From Struthidea cinerea (lineage: Eukaryota; Chordata; Aves; Passeriformes; Corcoracidae): 64,000 nt of DNA. A program made the position numbers and the translations under genes. The notes under the pieces were generated by a model. That model worked only from the letters and a program-made list of their open reading frames with translations. It made no database searches and was not told where the DNA came from. Position 1 is the stretch's first letter; every line of letters starts with the position of its first letter. The stretch spans positions 186,001 to 250,000 of the forward strand of contig VZTI01003931.1 in the NCBI GenBank assembly GCA_013397865.1. Reading direction: 5' to 3'. This document shows, piece after piece, positions 12,549 through 25,700 of the stretch.

Positions 12549-15500
12549 CAAAATAATCCTTCATTTTAAATGCCTGCCAATCAACTCTCCTGGATACAAT
12601 GCTGGCTGAAGTGTTACCACTGCAATATGTAAATGAAACTACTCAGTGTTCATCAAAGCTGGATGAACAAATGAAAACTCCCATTCCCCAGCCTCAGGAG
12701 TTTAGGTACCACCTTCTTAGTATTTAGAACAAAATTAAATGGGACAAACTCCATGAAACTAGAAAATTCAATAAATCCCCCTGACAAAACTGGACAGTCC
12801 GAACAAAACATGGCCATGAACAAGCGGATAGCCTACTTTTATATTACTCCTTCAATAATAATTTCAGTTTCAATGGCAACTGTAGATCTCTTTGATTGGG
12901 TTTTTCATAAGCGCATGGTGAAGCTGTCCAGATTTGCTCTCTTTGCTGTGGTACAGCTGTTCCCAGTGCCAGAAGGACATGCTGTAGGGAAGGGCTCTCC
13001 ATGCTGCCATCTAGCATGTGAATCTGTTTATTTCGTTGCGCTCAGCATCAACACACGTGTTGTGGTCTGCGCAACAGGATGAGGGAGGAAAACTGCCCAT
13101 GAGAAGATACAGGCTGCTCTCCAGTGTGCTGTGTCTTGTCATGTGATTTCCTCCCTGTAGAGACCTGGTAATTCATTTAGGGGAGAAGCAGAAGAGTTTT
13201 GCATGTTAAAAAGGGGTCCACAGAGCTGAAAAGATTCACTGACTTGGCAGCTCCCTGTAGTGTGCCCTGTCAGCTCCTGTGTAATAAGAGCTAAGAGCCC
13301 GTTTCCCGCATGGGAAACCTCAGTTAATAATTCCCTGAAGTAACGTTTCTAGCCATAGCCTAAGCACCAATATGATGCAACTCTTTAAGGAGACAGGAGG
13401 GAGTTAGCAAATTAAATGTAGAACTTAAAAAAAAACCCCATTTCAACTATTTGTGTTAAGAGTTTTACCCTTAAAAATGAGGCCTGAGACCTGAGGTTTC
13501 AAAAATCCAGCCTTAAACCCCAAATCCTCAAAGGTCCTTGGACAGCCAATTCCCAGTGGCATAAATTGCTTTTGAAAAGATATTTTATGTGTCTAGCACA
13601 CAAAAGTATTTTTTTAAAAGAGCTTACAAAGACAGCATTGCTGCTCTTGATAATGGAGATTCTGCATGTTTAAATTTCAAGGAAATTATCCTTCTGAATG
13701 AGGAAAAAATGTATTTCCTAAAAAAAACCACCCCAAACCCTAATGTTTTGTCTTATTTATTTATTTATGCATTTATTTATGTCAATTATTGAAAAGTTAA
13801 TTTCAGTCCAGGCCTACAGTATTTATCTGATTACACATAGTTGTAGGATGCTGTCGACAAATTATAGGCTTTGGTCTGCTCACCCAAGAGTAATGATGAT
13901 AAATTTGGCTAGCTTACCTGGAAATATTTTATTTGAATTTTGGACTCCTTTCAGACAGCTGCGTGATTTTCCTCCTCTGGGTACCATTCACTAATAGGTA
14001 GCTTTGAACTGCAAATTAAAATTTTGCTTTCTGTGACCAAAGTTAATTTTTGAACTGTTTCTTCTTACCCAAAAATCTCCTCCCCTGAGGGATAAATTGC
14101 ATTTTATGTTAAAAAGAGAGAACAAGAATCAATTTACACCAGCTCAGTGACTACAAAAGTGTGATGCGTCATGAGAGCTGGCAGTACTGCAGCTGCCTGG
14201 ACTTCCATTGCTAAAGCTGCTGCACAGAATGAGTCACTGGAGAAACAGGAATATCTGGTCCACAGTGCTCCCACTCCTCAACCGGGGCATGCTGCTTGTG
14301 TTCAGGAGTTGTGCACGTTGCTGCTACCCACAGGTGGTGTCACAGCAGCTCAGCCCTTCTCCCATCAGCACTAAAAACTTGAGTGCTTTAGTCTTGAGCA
14401 ACTGATGTTGAGCAAATATGCTGTTTGTACTCGCGTGCCCCTGAGCTCAGCACAATATGCCATTAGGAAGCTCTGTGTGCCTTTGCAGGTAATTTCCATT
14501 GCTAAGGTAGCTGGGAGGGCAGTGAGCTGTAGACTGGTGGTTTTGCTTTTGTGGATAAAACCATGATGTATTTTCCCTACTAGATCAAGCTGACTTGGGA
14601 ACCCTGGAAAGCTCAGTGAGGCATTACAGACACTGCTTGTACTGTCGTTCCTTGATTCATGATCTCTAAACCAGCAACTCAGTTTGGCATGCTGAAGTCT
14701 TGATCCCAGCTGCTGTATCTAGCAAGAATTAGTGCTGTTTCACTGATCTGGCCCTTGATGCTGTTAAGCTACTGGAGCTAGTAGGAATCCTTTTACTACT
14801 GACTTTTCTTTTCTAACTATATGGTACTAGAGTTTGTAACAAGAAAAAGTATGTGTTATTAGTAACACCTGTATTTTCTTTAGTACTAAATACTCAGTAG
14901 TATTTGATGGTCAAAGATATGCTTCTCACTTCATTAAAAGGGTAATTTATTCAACTTAGAGCTAACTTTCAAGTGTGGGTTTTGATATTTTTAGCTCCAG
15001 ACAGTGTTTTCTCACTGCTGTATCATATTACCTCCTTGTAAACCTCAGCTGCAAATGTCAGATGTGAAGGATTAATTCTAATTGATAAGAGAGTTGCTTT
15101 AATGTAACTTCATCTGTTGAAATAACTTATTACCTGAACCAATGCTCTGTCTGAAGAAACAGACTATACACACAAGAGAGTAAAAAATTTTTCAAATGGT
15201 AGTCTTTGCCTCATTGCATGTCAAAAGATAATGTTTGTTCCTCAGATAAAGTGAATCAAAGAACGCTACAAACTTTCTATTTCTGCCCTTTCTAGATAGC
15301 TTAAATTCATGCTAGAATTTCATGCTGCATGGTGCATTTTATTAATTGATGTTGTCATTTTGAGATTTCATTGATAATGAGCCTATTCAGGTCACGCTGG
15401 TATTTCACTCCTTGCCCTAAATAAATGCACTGTTCCCACAGAGTGGCAAGAGTAAGCTAGCTAAAATTGTTCCTCTTTTGTCTTCATACAGTACGTATGG

Positions 15501-15709
15501 GCACCGACCTACACCTGAAAAACCTCTTGTATCTCTGGTTTCTTCATTTTTCTGTGTCATACTTCTGCATAAAAACAAAATGAAGAACTTTTTAGAGAGA
15601 ATTATTGTCCAATAAAATATACCGATGAGTATCATCTAGGCTTAAAAAGCTTAAATCAGACCTGTTTACTTGTCTTTCCTTCCTATTGCACCCTCAAAAA
15701 GACTATGTA
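12549..15709. other. No recognisable gene; short ATTT microsatellite
   Basis: Noncoding in appearance. A TTTA/ATTT-rich stretch around 13753-13782 (two short runs separated by GC) is the only simple repeat. Frames at 12753-13082 and 14171-14405 are open but overlap one another and show no domain or family resemblance. Confidence 0.5.
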
Positions 15710-16385
15710 ATTCCTAGTCAAAGGCTCCAGTGATGAAGATCCATCATATCTATTTCTGTGCCCCTTTTTCTTAGTGACATAGAATAGTTCCTAATTTTGC
15801 CTCTGGATCTTCTTTGTTGCAATTGAGTTGCCATTATGTCGCATCTAAACAGACAATAACAAGTTGTTCCCTTCCCCTTTGCAATTTTCTTGTCTGTATT
15901 TTAAGGCTTCTTTTGAGATAAACACAAATTATCTCAATCACTATTCACTGGTGATGTTTCTTAGATTTCTGGTATTATGGTGCTCTTTCTCCTGCTCTCC
16001 AGGTGCTCCATATCATGCTCCAAATGTTTGGTCCAAAACTGGACATACCACTCCAGTTGAGATCTTACCAACAGAGCATCTTTCAGGTTTTACTCCTCTT
16101 TTTATAATTCAAGGTGGTGTTTTCACTTTCCAATAGCCTTGACTCATGCAAACATTATAATTCATTGTAATTATTAGACATTTTTTCTATAACTTGCTGT
16201 CCAGCTCAGTGTATACTCATTTGCTTAGTTGACTGTGCCTGTCTTGGTGTAGTACACTGCACTCACCCCTGCTGAGAACCATCCTGAAGTTTTTCCAGAA
16301 AGCTTTTCCAATCTATTGAGAGCATTTTGCATTCTAATCATATTCAGCCATCAAAAACTTGCCAAATATTTATTCACCTGACTTA
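15710..16385 (-). repeat. Old CR1/L3-like LINE fragment, antisense
   Basis: The plus strand carries the reverse complement of the CR1 3' half. TGGTCCAAAACTGGACATAC, then ACTCCAGTTGAGATCTTACC (about 16028-16070) matches the CR1 antisense block 'CCCAGAACTGGACACAGTACTCCAGCTGAGGCCTCACC'-type sequence. Further on, GTGTAGTACACTGCACT (about 16247) and GCATTTTGCATTCTAATC (about 16322) match the next conserved blocks in the right order and spacing. Divergence is high, closer to the old CR1 lineages known from turtles and crocodilians than to young bird subfamilies. The 90-aa frame at 15864-16136 lies inside it and is not a gene. The edges are approximate. Confidence 0.75.
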
Positions 16386-17238
16386 GGCTCACCTAAGGCT
16401 CACCTTAACAACTCAAATACCTGTTTAAAAGTACCTATGTATTAAAAATTAAAAAGTGTCTACAAGATTACATTATCAGAATGCTGGTTATATGAAGTAG
16501 CACAATTATTTACCCTGCTTCCTCTCGCCTTGGAGATTTTTCTCAGTTCTATCGCCAGAACCATCCCTTGGAAAGAAGGAAAGTCAGAAAGCATTTCCTA
16601 AATCCACCCTGATTTGATCCCTAGACCTAAAGGCTGGTTTACACCAGTTTCTGCTGCCAGCATGACTGCCCCAGCATTTAACTCCGAGTGGGTATCTCCA
16701 GAGTGGCTGTGGGTGAGAGGGCACTGGGTAGCGGTGGGAAGAGGATATGGATAAGATTTTCCTTCAGAGAAGTTCTCAAGATGGTGCCACTCATGTTGCA
16801 AGGGCAGAACAACATGGAGATTCCAAGGCTTTGTGCCGTAGTGCAGGTGCAGGGCACGGAAAGCTGCCATGAAGTTTTGAGCTTTTGCCACCTCTGAGCT
16901 ACAGCGCAGCTTACTGTGTGAACATACCCTCAATTTATGGGCTTGAGGGTCAATACAGACCATTTCCCACTTGGTTAGGACATCCTCATCCTTACAGTAT
17001 CCCTGGAGAAATTTCACTGGCTCCAGTGGTATTATTAATTTTCTCTAGATGACTCCTCCATTCTTTATACCTGAAGGCCTGGCAGAGTCGTACTTAGCAG
17101 CTAAATGGCTGCTGGGGGAGAGCAAGTGAGCTCTATTCCTGCCATAGGACATGGGTCATATGCTGCATCAGCTAATGTTAACTATATTAATCTTCTCTCT
17201 TTTTCTTGCCTCTTTGCCATCTTCCTCCCCCTTCTCTC
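16386..17238. other. Noncoding stretch with one 139-codon open frame
   Basis: A minus-strand frame at 16598-17017 is among the longest ungapped frames in the window. It has no recognisable domain or signal peptide and overlaps a plus-strand frame. GC content is locally higher, which favours chance open frames. Confidence 0.45.
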
Positions 17239-17286
17239 CTTTCTTTTCTTTTTTTTTTTTTTTAATTTTTAAAATTCCTCTCCCAG

Positions 17287-17341
17287 ATAAAGACTGCAAA
17301 AGTAAAAAGTCTAAATACTGAAAAGCTACAAGCAGTTCTGG
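17287..17341 (+). CDS. Candidate internal 55-nt exon
   Basis: A very strong acceptor context (long T-run at about 17249-17265, then CTCTCCCAG) precedes 17287. A good donor, GG|GTAAGA, follows 17341. Between them one frame is open (IKTAKVKSLNTEKLQAVL plus one base) and a second hits a TAA at once. The exon would be 55 nt, so it shifts phase by one. I see no partner exon nearby and do not recognise the peptide, so it could equally be a noncoding-RNA exon or a cryptic splice pair. The nearest promoter-like island, 31 kb away, lies downstream and cannot be its plus-strand promoter. Confidence 0.3.
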
Positions 17342-20300
17342 GTAAGATCTCAGGTTTGTCTCCCCTTCTTCACATCTGTTCAGCAGGATGTTTAGATTAC
17401 AGCTCTTTATGTCAATTTTGTCTTCTTGCTATAGACTAATGAATTTGCTGAAAAGGTACCATAAGTAAAGCACAGGTAGAGCTTTAGGAATGATGTTCAG
17501 AAGCTTCCCTTAAACATTTCACAGCTTCCTCCTTCCCTTTCTTTTCTCACTGTGAAAACAAGCTGTGTTGATGAGCCATTCACTCAAACATTTTTCCTTT
17601 TTGCATTCATGGCAGAGCGGAGTGTGGGGACAGTGAATGTTCCACAGCTACTGGTGCAAACAGCAGCTAATACTCAAGTCTGCCAGGATGGGGGTATATT
17701 GCATCTTTGAAGCTGCTTGACGGGTTGGTTTGTACATTCACATTTTTATATGCATATTTATTGCCTGGAAGCCTACATAGTCGCTTCATTGAGGAATCTG
17801 GAAGATAAATGTTAAAATGGCACAATCTCAGCATGTCCCCATGGCAACCCTTACACGTGATGAGTTCAGAGTCAGTGGGTTAGAGATGTTTCTCTGGAGA
17901 AACACCAGATGTGGCAGACAGGACTTTGACCCAGGCAAGAGGCTCTCCTCTTTACAGATGCTTGTCTTATTCATGCCGTAGTTAATGCTAAGGAAGTGTT
18001 TATAGACCGTTCAAAGCTGGTTTGATTTCCTACCTGAAGATGTTCTAATTTGCACCCTGATCCAGCAGTTCCTCTAGACTAAGAACAGCAAACTCCTGTT
18101 TCTGACAAGTCTCCTGGCCTGGTTTGACTCCTGTGGAGAGCCTGTGGCTATACGCACTGTATATGACTCCTTAATTCCCTGCTTTTACTAGTATTTCTGA
18201 AGCTTACTTTGTGATGGCCTCTGCAATGGAGCAGGGTGGCTGGGGAGCAGTGGGAAGTGCTACTTCCTATCACTGGTAGTGACTGAACTTCTAGTAATCA
18301 AATTTGTACTGAAATCTGTTATTAACGAAGGGCCACTCTTTTCTGTCTCCAAATTCTTCTGCTAGCAGCTGGATCAGAACAGATGCCCAGTAACATCTGT
18401 TGAATAGAGAGATTTCTTGCCAGCATTGTACAAAGCGTCTGTGTTGTGTTAAATGCCCTGGCTTTGGAAAGGATAGCATGAAAGTGTAGGGTGCCAAAGG
18501 AAATTATACATTACAGACACACTCTCTGTATTCTCCTGCTGTCCTTGCCATTGCAACAGCTGTAGCCAGCAGCAGTACCTGTGCTGGAGCAGTCTGAAAT
18601 GTGAAAGTGTGGGTGTCTAGTGCTGTTTCCCTGCAGGTCTTTAAGAAATTGTCCTCATCCTGAGGAGCTGAGCAAAGGGCAGAATGCATGAAGAGAGCTG
18701 CACTGCAAAGGATCGAAATGGGGAACAAGTACAAGGCTGACTTCACTGTTGGGTTGTTTGATCTAATTGGAACTGGCATTTTTGTCAAAGTATCTTAAAG
18801 GACAGTTGACAGTACCCGGACTCCTCTTGTCAGGTACTTAGAAAACCTAGGGAACAAGTACATAAATAACAGCAGGACCAAGGAAGGCTTTAACATACAT
18901 AAGAAATCTGGTCCAATCAAACCCTTTACATAAATCCAAACAGAATTAATGGGAAAACAGCACAATAGCCTGTCAGAATCAAAGGACAATTGCAACTGCT
19001 GTGAGACAAAATAAAACAAGATGGCAAAGCCTCAGAGCACAGCGGACCCCATTTGACTCTAGTTCTAGATATAAACTGGGTATTTATGAAATTCATAGCC
19101 TTTTTCTTCTTTCCTGGAGCTCTCCTTTGACGCTGAAAGCTAATTTTGGTTGCTGTGAACCACATCTTTTGTTACACTTACGTACCTGCTTATAGGGAGC
19201 AGCTGTACCATATCCTGGAGTGTTGAGCTAACCAGATGAAGCGGTTACGTAGGCCTTTATAAAATGATGAGATGTCACAGGAAGTCACTGCTCACCAGGC
19301 ATCCAGGCAGCAATGAAGCAGTGGATCTGAGGAGGGTTCCCTAAGGCAGGTGGCAAAGGCAAAATTTTGGGAATTGCTCTCTGAAGTGGTTGTGTGAGGA
19401 GGAAAAAAAAAAGAATGGATACGAAAAACAAAGTACAGAAATCAGAGGAAATGAAAGCAGTGATATTTAGCACAAACCCCTTTGGGAAGGCAGAATCAGG
19501 AATCTCTGAATATGGTGATTGATTCTGTTTTGCTCCTGCTGTTTTCGTGGAAAAAGCAGTCCCGGTGCAGTCTTTGTAAACAGAGGAGGGCACCAAAAGA
19601 AGTACCTGACTAGCATCATCCGTTTATCTGTGACACAAAAAAAGAGAGCTAGATCCAAAATATTGTCCGCAGCCTCAGGCAAAAGTATGACAAAAATACG
19701 TGTGTAACTATATTCCTCACTTTGGGCTTTGCTATTATCAGAGGGCATACAACTGCCTCTTCCTGCCCCCAAGCTCTTTCTGAGATGAAGATAGAGATTA
19801 TGTATCACCAGCACTCGTAGTTAATAGTCTTCTCATCAGATAGTTGGCATTTATGAAGGAAATGGAAAAGCTCAACAACAGCAACACTGCTGAGGAATAA
19901 AAAGTTATTGTACAAGCATAAAAGTCTTATTGTTTTCATAGAAGTTAATTTTCATGCAGTTTTTCAAATTTAGCATTTTTTTAAAAACACAACACTTCTT
20001 AGCTCTTCTTGGTCGGTAAATACTGTGCAAACAATATATAATTCATATAATTCACAATAGTTATTAAATAAGTAGATATTAATATTTTCATTTTGATGAT
20101 AGAACAGAGGAGCAATTTCATTCTTAATGTCATGTATTGAGTAATTATCTTGGAAGTGCTCGGGCATGGCTGGCTGGGAAGGGGGTTAAGTTCTCAGTTG
20201 TGCCATGAACTAAACAGTCTGATCTTAGTCTTCCTGAGCAGTAGCACAGCAGCAGAGTGAACATACGTTTGTTCTGAAAACGGGAAGAACAGAAGTGAAT

Positions 20301-22657
20301 CAGGCCTGGCCACCACTCTCCAAAACACTGGCTACCATCTGGCCTATCGAGATAAGACCACGTGATGATACAGGCCAGCTAACAAGATTACTCCCACAAC
20401 GAAGCAGAGAAGAAACTGCCCTAATCCTGGCTAACAGGCTCTTCTTGGTTGGTACTTTTTGGGTACATTGTCTTGGTCCTGAACCCTGCCTGATTCATAA
20501 GGTAGTCCCTTGACCTAAGTCAAAAAGCAAGCTTGTACTGCTAAGGGCTGTAATAGGGCAGATGTGTGGCATCTGAGGGCTCCTGGGTTAGATGATTAGT
20601 TCTCAACTCATTAAATTAGGATATTATCACAGAAATATGTGCCTGTCTTTTTGGTGGATAGTGTAACAGGACTACGCACCTCCACAGAAACTATTCATTG
20701 CTCGCAGGAGTGAAGAACAAGATGCTTGGTTTGCCAAAGAAAAACAGCAAGACAGGTGTGTATCTTAATGGGCATCTAAATCAGGTTTTCTCATTAAATA
20801 TATCCACCTTTAAATCCATCCTTTCAGTACTTTGTACCACAGGGTGGCTGTTTGCTGGAAGGGGAGGAGACAGCAATAACTTGCAGAGCTCACCTGGGAG
20901 GTGTGGGTTCTTCTCAGCCTGAGGGCTTCCATGCAACATCCCCCTTTTACTAAAAAAAGCTGGGAATCTTTCCCACTAGGCTGAAATGGAGTTTCTTGCC
21001 ATTTCTGTGCAGATAGGCCACTGTGCAGGAAGGCAAGATGAAGTGATGAGGAAGATCCTACAGTGGCACAGGGCCAGGTAGGGGATCGGCTAGAGAATGG
21101 CAAGCAGAATATTATTATCATGGTAATTTTCTTGACCTACTTTATTCAACTATGGCACTTTGCAAGCAGGATCCCTAGCAACAGCATTACAGTCCTGAGG
21201 CTTCCTGATAGGGGTTTGGTGTTTGTTTTCAGCTGCTGTTCCACATCCTGAGCAAGGCAACTTGCCAGCAGCTTAACAAGGACATTGCCAAAGAACTCGT
21301 CTCTCTCACCCATGCTCTCTCACCCGTTCATTACTTTACAGTGTTACAGTAGCCATGTTTGGAATGAAAAAGCAAACAAAACTTCATGCTGCGTGAAAAA
21401 ATTGGTGAGGAAAAGAATGCTGTAGGCTACTTGTGTTGGTATGAGGGTTGCTCTGTGTATCTGAGCTCATGATCCTACGGTTAGATACAGATAATGAGTC
21501 AGAGCTGAATGCTTCCCATGGACTTACATTTTCCATAGCTCAACTGCTGGGGTGGTTTCATTAAGTTAAAAGCACGCACAGACATACACCAACGAATAGA
21601 CAGTCCTGGGGGAATAGAGAGGGCCCTAAGAGCATTTCATGTGTTTGAGAGTCTGCTTAAGTAATGGCATTTGCCTAGCAAAAAAAACTCATATATACTT
21701 CTTGGATTTCTTTTATTCAGACATCTGCCTCTTTGTTTCTTTTTACATTTCCAGGAGCTCAGAGAGAAAATAAAATATTACCAAACCTTTTACCGTTAGG
21801 GTCCTGCTGGCCATCATATTGCTCATGTAACCAGATGTGGTGTCTATACTGTATAGGTCATATGAAATAAGTCCTCAGTCCAGCCTGTAATAGACTAAAG
21901 TGATACTGAATTAGGGTACAGACACCCTTGTCACCATCGGAGTTTGACAGTACCTCAAAACCCTGCTATTTCAGACACAGAAAAATGCTGTCATCGCCAT
22001 CTGCTCTCTCACACTGCTCCATGGCCTTTCCTTCCTTCTCTAGGCAGAGACCCAGAGCAGGATTTGTACCTCTCATCCATGCTTCAATCCCTAATGGGTC
22101 TTTGCAAGCAGCAGGAGAAGTATTTCAGGCCCTGAGGGATGTTAACTCTTAAAGGAACTGGCTCCAGACCATCCCTCTTTTAATAAACCCAGACGGTTAC
22201 TTAAATTTTCCTCTCTGTTAAACTGTTCCTCTGAAGCAATTTATCTAACAACCTTTTAGTACAAATGCATTTCAGTTCTATTTTCAGTTCTACTGGCTCT
22301 AATAGTTGCCAGGTCCAGAGCCAGTCTCAGAAAAAGAAGGCTTTCAGAGACCACCTTGTCCTTCCTGAGATACGAATCCATCTTACTACAGCTGGCCAGC
22401 AGCCTGAAGTATGTATTGCTGCTGCTGGAGCTAAACACATTGTGAGCGGAAAGAAAGACAAGCAGTATTACCTGCTATGAACAGCACATGCTAGAATGTC
22501 CATCTCACAGCACTTAAGGAAACCGAATCCCAAAATATCCATATTTTATGGTCCTACATAGCATAACCCTGCCCATAATTTTGACTTGAAGTGGTGAACT
22601 GACACTTTGCAATAAAAGGTTCAAATGCCAGTGTTAAAACTTCATTTTCCAGACTTT
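17342..22657. other. No recognisable gene or repeat
   Basis: Several open frames of 60-115 codons occur on both strands (18504-18788, 19285-19814, 20810-21121), but they overlap and show no family resemblance. No transposon ends, microsatellite or CpG cluster was seen. Confidence 0.5.
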
Positions 22658-22730
22658 CACAGAATCACAGAATATGCTGAGTTGGAAGGGACCAACAAGG
22701 ACCATCAAGTCCAAGTCCTGTCCCTACAGA
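22658..22730 (-). repeat. CR1 LINE 3' end fragment, antisense
   Basis: The plus strand reads AGAATCACAGAATATGCTGA, GTTGGAAGGGACCAACAAGG, ACCATCAAGTCCAAGTCCTG. This is the reverse complement of the avian CR1 3' terminus, close to subfamilies with 'AGTTGGAAGGGACCCACAAGG'. The match stops abruptly near 22730, so only about 73 bp are left, typical of 5'-truncated CR1 insertions. The element is in minus orientation with its 3' end at 22658. It is one of the main reasons for calling the host a bird. Confidence 0.9.
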
Positions 22731-25700
22731 ACTAAAAGAGTTTGTATGGTTCATGTGGGTTCTCTGAGTAATTGTTAATAATTTGTTTACATGGATCCAA
22801 GTCAGATGCCAGGGGCACTGGGCTCGATGCTTTCCGTATTGTTCCAGACCTGGGGCCACTTAGTACACAGCTGGGACACAGCAGAGCAGGCTATCACACT
22901 CTGCTGGCTCTTTATGGGGCACTATGTTGCCTCCTGGGTTAGTATCCAGCTTGATTTGCTAATTCTCTGAGACAAAGGAAGGAGAGGAAACATTGCCTGA
23001 GGCATGCAACCAGAAGCAGCTGTGTGTGAGTGAAGACAGAGAGATGGAGCTGGCAGCCAAGGGGTGTCACAGGGGGAGACCAGCACTGTGGTCACCTAGA
23101 GCTGGGGCTGGAGGCTGGTAGGGTGCCAGCAGTAGTTACAAGCTGCAGGCCAAACAGCAGACTGAGGGGGTTACATCATTCTGTTGCTTTTGCCCAGACT
23201 GCCTTTGGAGGCTGTTTTAGAGACAGGTGGCATTTCATCCTTGCTGTGATCTATCAAAGTCACCCATCAAAACTCTGGCTACAGGGAAATTAAGGAATGA
23301 AACATCATGAAGGGGAGCCAGGATTTCATCCATTGCTACCAGGATATCACACTCCCTGCTTGCAGCAGCACTGTGTCATTTCTTCCAGAATGCTGTGGGT
23401 GTGCTTGTAGGAATCCCCCAAGAGGGGCAGAAGATGCTCAGCTGCCCATCTGGGTGCCCTGGTCTCACCACACAGTTGCTAAGCTCCTGATGCTACAGCA
23501 GAGCCTTAACAGGGACTGAAGCCACCCCTCTGAGTATAGGTATTTACAAAAAACTCCCCTGTTCAGAACATTCTGTGAGTTATATATTGAGTTAGTCTCT
23601 CTGCATGCATATATGTAACTCCCATTAGTTTCACACAGAAGTAACAGGGATCTTGACATACTAGGTGATACAGGTCTCAGCTACCTGTTGGTGAAAAGGA
23701 TCTGGATGTGTGCTACTACCACTTCTCTTTGCTTTATATGGCTTGAAGATGTGCAAAACCATGGCTGGCTTTGCTTGTTCATAAGGAAAACTTTTTCTTT
23801 TTTTTTTCTTTCTAAACAAGAAGAAAGGAATCATAGCATTTCATTTTTTTAAAACAGATAATCAGCTTCTTTGAATCTGTGTTTTACCTTCCAGAATTCA
23901 CTTCTTTCAAACGCATCACTGAAAATGCTTTGTTATAAACCATGCAACAGTGGGAGTATTTTATTTGGGCTGATACAGATTGTGTTGCTTTATGCTACTA
24001 CTACACCATGAGCTGTGCTCTCCTTGTTGTGGGTTTTTGTGTGTTTTTTCATGTCCTGGGGTATTTTATCCTGTTTTAGAAGTTCATAGCAGAACCTTGA
24101 TTGATTTGAAGGTGCAGAGGATTGCAGGATAATGAAAAATTACCTGAGGTTTTTGCTGAGCTCATGGGTCTGTGAGCAATATCATACTCATCACTATTCA
24201 TAAACTGTGAAATACTGCATGCTGCTTTTCAAAGATTTAATTGCAGTTGGCATTATAGACCTATTGCTGGTGACAGACATCTTGCTGAAATGGGGTGTTT
24301 CTGGGGATAGCTGCCATGTGATTCCTTCCCAGGAATCATTGTCATCTAGTTTCCAGCAGGGCTAAAAAGAAGATATCTGCAGGTACAAGAAAATTTTACA
24401 TTTTCCTTCTAGAGATGCATTTAAACTAGAGTGTTAAATTTGAGCCTAGCTTCTGTTAGAGTGACTTTGGAGGTTCTGATGCCTGCCACTGAGGAGATGA
24501 GAGCTGAAAGGCATTTTGATGCATGAGCTTGGGTCTGGGCAAGTCCATGTACAAAAATATGTGGAAGTCATAACCCAATGTGCAGAAGATCCTCATCTCA
24601 TGTTATCAGGCCTTCTGAAGGGACGGTTTCCCAAAATGCTTCACTTCAATCAATGCTAGTTTTCTTTGTTGTCTCTTTCTTTCTTTCTTTCTGTTCATCT
24701 CCTTGTGAATGCTACTTGTTCAACAGTTTACCCAGGGCTGTTTGTTGCTTTGAAAGTATATGTAAAACTGAAAGTCGCCTGGGGTCACCCAGTTTAAATG
24801 TAGACCTCCTTGGTATTGCTTTGATGACCCTGAAGGGTGGCATAACTAAATGCAAAGTTAGGCATGACTTGCACTCCCTCCTCTGCTGGCAGAAATGCTG
24901 CATGATCATGATAATTTGAATGGGCTGGATCAGGCAAGAGTGAGAAACAAATGCAGAATGGTAACTCCACATACATGGTCCTGTTGGCAGAGAGATGCAG
25001 TTTGCGGTGAATCTTTGGGGAAGCATGAGTATTTCCAATAAACAAATAGGACATAATCTTTGAGAGTCGGTGGAGGAGGAGGGAAAGTGCTGTCAGCCGT
25101 AGTCATGTTCAATTAGTGGTCGTAAAAGTGACATTTGCTCAGTGTATTCTTCTTAGGATCAGTGCTGAAAATACAGCTCATCTATTGGCATAACTGACAA
25201 GCCACAGTGTTTAGCCCAGTCTCCCAACATCTCGCCCAGGAGAATACGTCAGTCTGTCCACTGAGATAATTTTCAGCATATTTTTATGCCGTTACTGAGA
25301 AAATGGTCATATTTCAAACAGTGAAATTTCAGAATATGCAGAGCACTGCCTGTCATGTCAGCCATGGATGGGTGGTTCACTCATCAGCTAGTGTAGGATG
25401 GCACTGCTTGTGCCACAGCTATGAAGTAACTTGTGATGGGTAGAAAGGAGAAGTTTTCTTCCTATTCAGAAGTTTATTCATAAAAAAGAGATATAATCAA
25501 ATAAGAAATCTCTTCTGTCCTTTAGAGAGTCTATTGCCACATAAACAGTTAAAATGTCCTCCCTGTGTGGGACTTCTGAAGTTCTCACATTCTCAGAGTG
25601 TGAGCTAATACACTCAAGCTTTCCTGGAAAATACATTTTTTTATGGCAGAATTTCTGTGTTTAGCCAGATGAGAAGTAAAAACATTGTTTGAGCTCTTTG

